Source: Sphagnum compactum (Eukaryota > Bryophyta > Sphagnopsida > Sphagnales). Taken from it: a stretch of DNA of 64,000 nucleotides. The notes below the pieces were generated by a model. It worked only from the letters and a program-made list of their open reading frames with translations. It ran no database searches and was not told the DNA's origin. Location of the stretch: positions 909,267 to 973,266 of the forward strand of contig OZ234502.1 of assembly GCA_965153455.1 (NCBI GenBank), written 5' to 3'. The position numbers were made by a program, and so were the translations under genes. How positions within the stretch are numbered: the stretch's first letter is position 1; each line of letters opens with the position of its first letter. Of this stretch, positions 60,223 to 64,000 are shown piece by piece.

Positions 60223-60397
60223 ATACATGAGAATTTCATCTCAGTCTCATGTGTGCATTGTATATATATGTGTGCATGTATCTCTTTTTAGTTGATTAGT
60301 TTATATCTTTGACTGGCTTTAGTCTTTTTGTTTAGTAGAGTTTCTTATGAATGTACACCTTACGACACTGTATGTCACGACACTACACGTCACGACA
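60223..60397 (+). repeat. A repeat, outer copy (right end of the element)
   Basis: Second copy of the 175-bp A repeat, ending CACGACA at the right end of the element. Followed by ATCA, matching the bases before the left B repeat. Right B plus outer A (59911-60397, 487 bp) has TG...CA ends like a conventional LTR, but no matching full-length copy exists at the left end. Confidence 0.9.
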
Positions 60398-60401
60398 ATC
60401 A
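60398..60401. repeat. Right target-site duplication ATCA
   Basis: Matches 50309-50312 and directly follows the terminal CA of the element. Four bases alone are weak, but the match falls exactly at TG...CA ends. Confidence 0.65.
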
Positions 60402-62480
60402 TGACATCTAGGAAAGGGAGGGTTTTCAAATCTATACTTTGAAAGTGGGAAGGATCTTACACCTATAAGTAGCAAAATTCCATTCAACTCTTTAGGAGTA
60501 AAATAAGATCTTTTTTTCCCTATAAGATATTTCATGATATAAGGTGACCTTCAACTACAACATGGAATTTCTTGAAGTTATTTATGTTGAAAGAACACAT
60601 TTTACATTAAATGAACATTTCTTTTCCAAAAAACACTTTGAAAATTTCAAAATAGTGAAAATATGCCACACACAAAATCACTTGGGGTCCAACAATGTTT
60701 TTAATAATTTCTTTGCAAAAAAAAATGAATGTTTGCCAAAAAGACACATTTTATATTGAAAAACACGATTTTCCAAGTTTTTCCTCAAAACAAACGACAA
60801 AATAATGAAAATGTGCTTGTCCCAATAAAAAAAAACACAAGTAATGTGATAAAACCTCGTCTATTAATATGAAAACACAAAGAGTAAAATCAAGAATGAT
60901 GCGTAAAAATTCCAAATTCTTGTTAAAAGTTTTTTGCAATTTGCACGTGTTATTTAATTTGTATTAATTCACTCAAATATTGCCTAGATTGACCTTCTTT
61001 GTCCCCATATGGTGATTTTGGAAAGCATGTTGCTTTTGAGGTTCATAAATGAGTTACACCTTACAACAAACACACGAAATTACACATTACACTAATGATG
61101 AATACATTCCTTTGCAAAAAACATTGGGAAATGTTTTCACTTATCATAATGTGATACATGAAAAAAACATGCACAATATGAGCATACCAAAGACAATTTG
61201 AAAAAAAAAGTTAGGTTTAAATAGTATACAATGACCTTCATTAATAGTATGTATAGTATTCATCATCCTAATATCCCCATTGATTTCATGAATTGTTCCT
61301 AGCAATTAACCTTTTTTGTTGTGAAATTTTGCACAAATGCAAAAATTGAAAATGAAAAGTGTATATTTTGAATTTTTTTTGCCACATTTGTAATTGGGTT
61401 TTAAAGGGAAGGGCATTTTTTGTACCAACTTTTCAACTTTCTGGATAAGTTGTAAAAAAAATTTATCATTTAATGTTAAAATCCTTCTTTGGGTGCTTAC
61501 ATATGACACAAATGGTAGAAATTGGAAAAACAAAAACACTACTAGTTCAATAGGTGGATACCAATGTCATACATTAACTTGCCAAAAAATGGTGAAATGA
61601 TACATATTTTACAACCAAAAAAATATTTTTGTAAATTTTGTCCTTCATTTGTTTTTATGGTTCAATGTTTTTTTATTACCAATTTGGAAAAAAAGTTGAG
61701 GTTTAACACAAAGCATGTACATTTATTTGTAGTTATTTTTTTGCTCCAAAATGTTTTCTTCCATAATAATGCCCTAAGGGGTGGTTTACAAATGTCTTTA
61801 CTAAAAACTTTTGCATAAATAATTCCTTATGATTAGTCAATCTAAATGATTGTTGCAATTGGAACATTTGTTAATTGTTTATATGCAAGATTCATTAGGG
61901 AATTGAACAATTTACAAATTATCAAGATGAAAATGCAAGGTTTGTGTTTTTTCTCATTATGGTTCAATTTGTCATGTTTTGGACATTTGAATTTTATATT
62001 ATCAAATGCAAGATTATTTCCAACATAAACGATATTTTCTATTAATCTCCCAACCTAAGTTGTAAGAATGTTTTATTATTTTGGAAAATTGATAATATCC
62101 ATAACAATCATTATCACAATAATGAAAGCATATAGACTTAAAACACCCCTAGAAAGATGTATAACATCATTTGCATGATTCAATTTTGGTAAAGTTTCCA
62201 TTAGTTTTAAAAATACACCTATTTTTTTATATATTCCATATTTAAAATTTCACCACATAGAAAATTGTGAATAAACATGTTCCACATCTAAACTAGTGTT
62301 GGGCAAGTACGAAAAAGATATTCAAAACCAGGCTAAGGTATTTCAACCCAAATCTTCAAAAAGAATTGATGGGCATTAACCAAAATGATACATGAGTTGA
62401 TATTATACCCATTAAATATCCATTTGTAAAGAATTGGTTCACAAAGTATTAGGTTATATTGAAATCTTTCAAAATATGAA
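60402..62480. other. AT-rich intergenic DNA, right flank of the retrotransposon
   Basis: No gene is seen. Short frames on both strands are Lys/Asn/Phe-rich and have no recognisable domain. Confidence 0.45.
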
Positions 62481-62660
62481 CCCAAACATAGGTTATATTG
62501 ATCACCCTAGGTCCAATTTTTAACTAGGCTCTAGGCTTTAGGACATAGGGTGCCTTTGGATAGAGTCTAGGTTATAAACTACCTAGGTTTAGGGTTTAGG
62601 CTAGGTAGGGGTATTGCTTTGTGTTTAGCCTTAGTGTTTAAGGTGGCTAAAATATGGAAG
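62481..62660. repeat. CTAGG-rich patch
   Basis: ACCCTAGGTCC, ACTAGGCTCTAGGC, CTAGGTTTAGGGTTTAGGCTAGGTAGGG and similar phrases resemble the minisatellite at 16913-17770 and its neighbour at 17920-18062. Confidence 0.5.
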
Positions 62661-64000
62661 TGCGACAACTATCTTGGGGGGAGTCAAATTTGAGTTCAAT
62701 AAAAAGCCTAATCATTTCCATTTTGACCCACATTGTTGTTCTTTTTATTTTTGTGTTTGTTGTTTCTTTCTTGCATTTTTTATACTTGTGTTGTTCATGG
62801 TTCTATAGTAGGTAGTGTTTCTTATGGCATTAATGTTTTCAATAGTGCTTCTTATGTTACTTTTTGTGATGTTTCTCATGGATTTTCTTGCAGTGCTTCT
62901 TGTTTGCTACTCAATTGTTGTTGAGGTGATACCGTTGCACTAGTCATGGTGTTGCTTAAGTTTTGTTCATGGTTTTTGCACACTTGTGATGTTATTTGGG
63001 TGTTGCTTGAAGTGTTGCTCAACATTATTTGACATTACTAAATGCTACTTGTGGTTGTTCGGGTGTTGATAATCATAACATTGTTTTTGTTTTTATTTTG
63101 GTCATGTGCAATGATGCGTGTGGGGTACCACTAATGCTCATGTTGCAGCTTGTGGTGGTGCTTATGACATTGTTCATACCACATACTATCTTGTTCAATG
63201 TTTTTGCTCATGGTGTCTTCCCCCCCCTTTTTGTGGTATTGGTCTTTCACTTTTGCCTTTGTGTAGGTTGTGAATGTGGTTGGTGCAACAATGTTTATTG
63301 CATGGTTTGTAAATTGATAACCTTGTAATTTAGAAAGGTATGTCTTTCAACATTTATTTATTTCTTTATTTAGTGTTTTTGTTTAATGTTTATTTAATGT
63401 TTGCTTCGTATGTTTCATATTTTATGTTTTGTTTTGCATGCATATTTTGTTGTTTTGTTTATACTAATTTTTTATGTCTTTTTATTTTTTGTTCTCTTTT
63501 CTATGCATGTTTTATTATTTGTTTTATTATTTATAAGTTTTATTTGGGTGGTCAATGTTAGTGTTTTCTTTGTTTGTTTGTTGGATTTCATTTGTGAAAG
63601 ACCAACTAAATTGCAAATTGCAAGTTTATGTAAGTTAAGTGCATGAAGCAAAAATATCGAAAGTTAAAAGTAATTTGGTAAAAGTAATTTGATAGGATGT
63701 TGAGATCCAACACCCCTACTCAATGAACTATCAAGTTACACACTTGATCATGCCCACCAAACATTGAAAATGTTCATGTTTGTTTAACATAAAATGATTT
63801 TGTCAATATATTTGCAACCATATTCTATCAATATATTAGAACTTGATAAAAGGTTCATTTTTAGTTTTGTTTTACACCAAATGATGATGAATCTTGATAT
63901 GTTTCATGTGAGCATGAAAGTTTTATTTAATTTATAAAAGTATACAACCTTTATTATTGTCATATATAATAATGGGTTTCATTTACAATTGCCCAATAGT
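62661..64000. other. TTG/T-rich low-complexity DNA, no gene seen
   Basis: Between about 62730 and 63300 irregular TGTTGCTT, GTGTTGTT and CTTATGNNNTT phrases give Phe/Cys/Val-rich open frames on the plus strand that are compositional. The type of sequence is the complement of that at 32530-33000. The remainder to the right edge is AT-rich. Confidence 0.45.

Larger units (their letters stand above)
50313..60397 (+). mobile_element. Full-length Ty3/gypsy-type retrotransposon with DNA methyltransferase and PHD finger
   Basis: A 10,085-bp element starts TGTC and ends GACA, with a short target duplication outside. Internal order is: B repeat, self-priming primer-binding site, 1.6-kb repetitive leader, one Gag-Pol frame, G8 polypurine tract, A repeat, GC dinucleotide, B repeat, A repeat. 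The two A copies (175 bp) and two B copies (312 bp) read as identical, and the 7.4-kb frame has no stop, so insertion looks recent. Family assignment rests on protease-RT-RNaseH-integrase order, typical of Ty3/gypsy (Metaviridae). Two things depart from the family: the extra C5-methyltransferase between protease and RT, and the split direct repeats in place of a pair of full LTRs. Confidence 0.93.

Noticed and set aside
59911-60397. Reading right B plus outer A as an ordinary 487-bp 3' LTR and ignoring the rest
   Set aside because: The left end lacks the A part and an additional A lies before the right B, so the ordinary model leaves 175 bp unexplained at each side.
50313-60397. Assigning the element to tyrosine-recombinase (PAT/Ngaro/DIRS) retroelements because of the split repeats
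   Set aside because: The polyprotein has an HHCC finger and D-D-E integrase and Ty3/gypsy domain order; no tyrosine recombinase signature was seen.
1-64000. CRISPR arrays, rRNA genes, canonical tRNA genes and riboswitches
   Set aside because: None was recognised on either strand; the tandem repeats present are satellites or minisatellites without spacer structure.

Overview
The window looks like nuclear DNA from a land plant with a large, repeat-rich, AT-rich genome. The evidence is plant-type multi-exon genes with GT-AG introns, plant families (CSLA, a MGxVCCC-type RING-H2 ligase, ALKBH6, plant-type L-asparaginase), Tourist-like MITEs and telomere-like CCCTAAA motifs. I cannot name the species. 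The gene sequences and the unusual retrotransposon would suit a non-seed plant or gymnosperm, but that is a guess.

Layout: 1-620 is a degenerate satellite. 1700-2766 (+) holds the first two coding exons of a cellulose-synthase-like A mannan synthase; no later exon is visible, so the gene is cut off or broken. 5724-7065 (-) is a complete four-exon RING-H2 E3 ligase. 9673-12836 (-) is a complete eight-exon ALKBH6-type dioxygenase. From 13 to 38 kb there is gene-poor AT-rich DNA with minisatellites, MITEs and short tandem duplications. 39394-41923 (+) is a complete five-exon isoaspartyl peptidase/L-asparaginase with an unusual inserted linker. 42-50.3 kb is again repeat-bearing intergenic DNA with two Tourist-like MITEs.

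The standout is a full-length, apparently young retrotransposon at 50313-60397 (+). One uninterrupted 2469-residue Gag-Pol reading frame carries Gag with two zinc knuckles, an aspartic protease, a C5-cytosine DNA methyltransferase domain, reverse transcriptase, RNase H, a DDE integrase and a C-terminal PHD finger. Its repeats are not ordinary paired LTRs. The order is B - internal - A - gc - B - A, with identical A (175 bp) and B (312 bp) copies. This is a split-direct-repeat layout, known from tyrosine-recombinase retroelements, but here it occurs with a DDE integrase, TG...CA outer ends and a short target duplication (ATCA). A 16-nt stretch just after the left B is exactly complementary to the predicted 5' end of the element's RNA, which points to Tf1-type self-priming. 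The 1.8 kb leader has a CAG/CGC-rich array followed by seven perfect TGACGTCA sites at about 37-bp spacing.

The elements fit a working model, which is inference. A self-primed retroelement may integrate from a circular or permuted DNA form, carry its own cytosine methyltransferase and a chromatin reader, and have a leader dense in CG and CNG sites and bZIP-type motifs. From 60.4 kb to the end I see only AT-rich intergenic DNA and low-complexity repeats.
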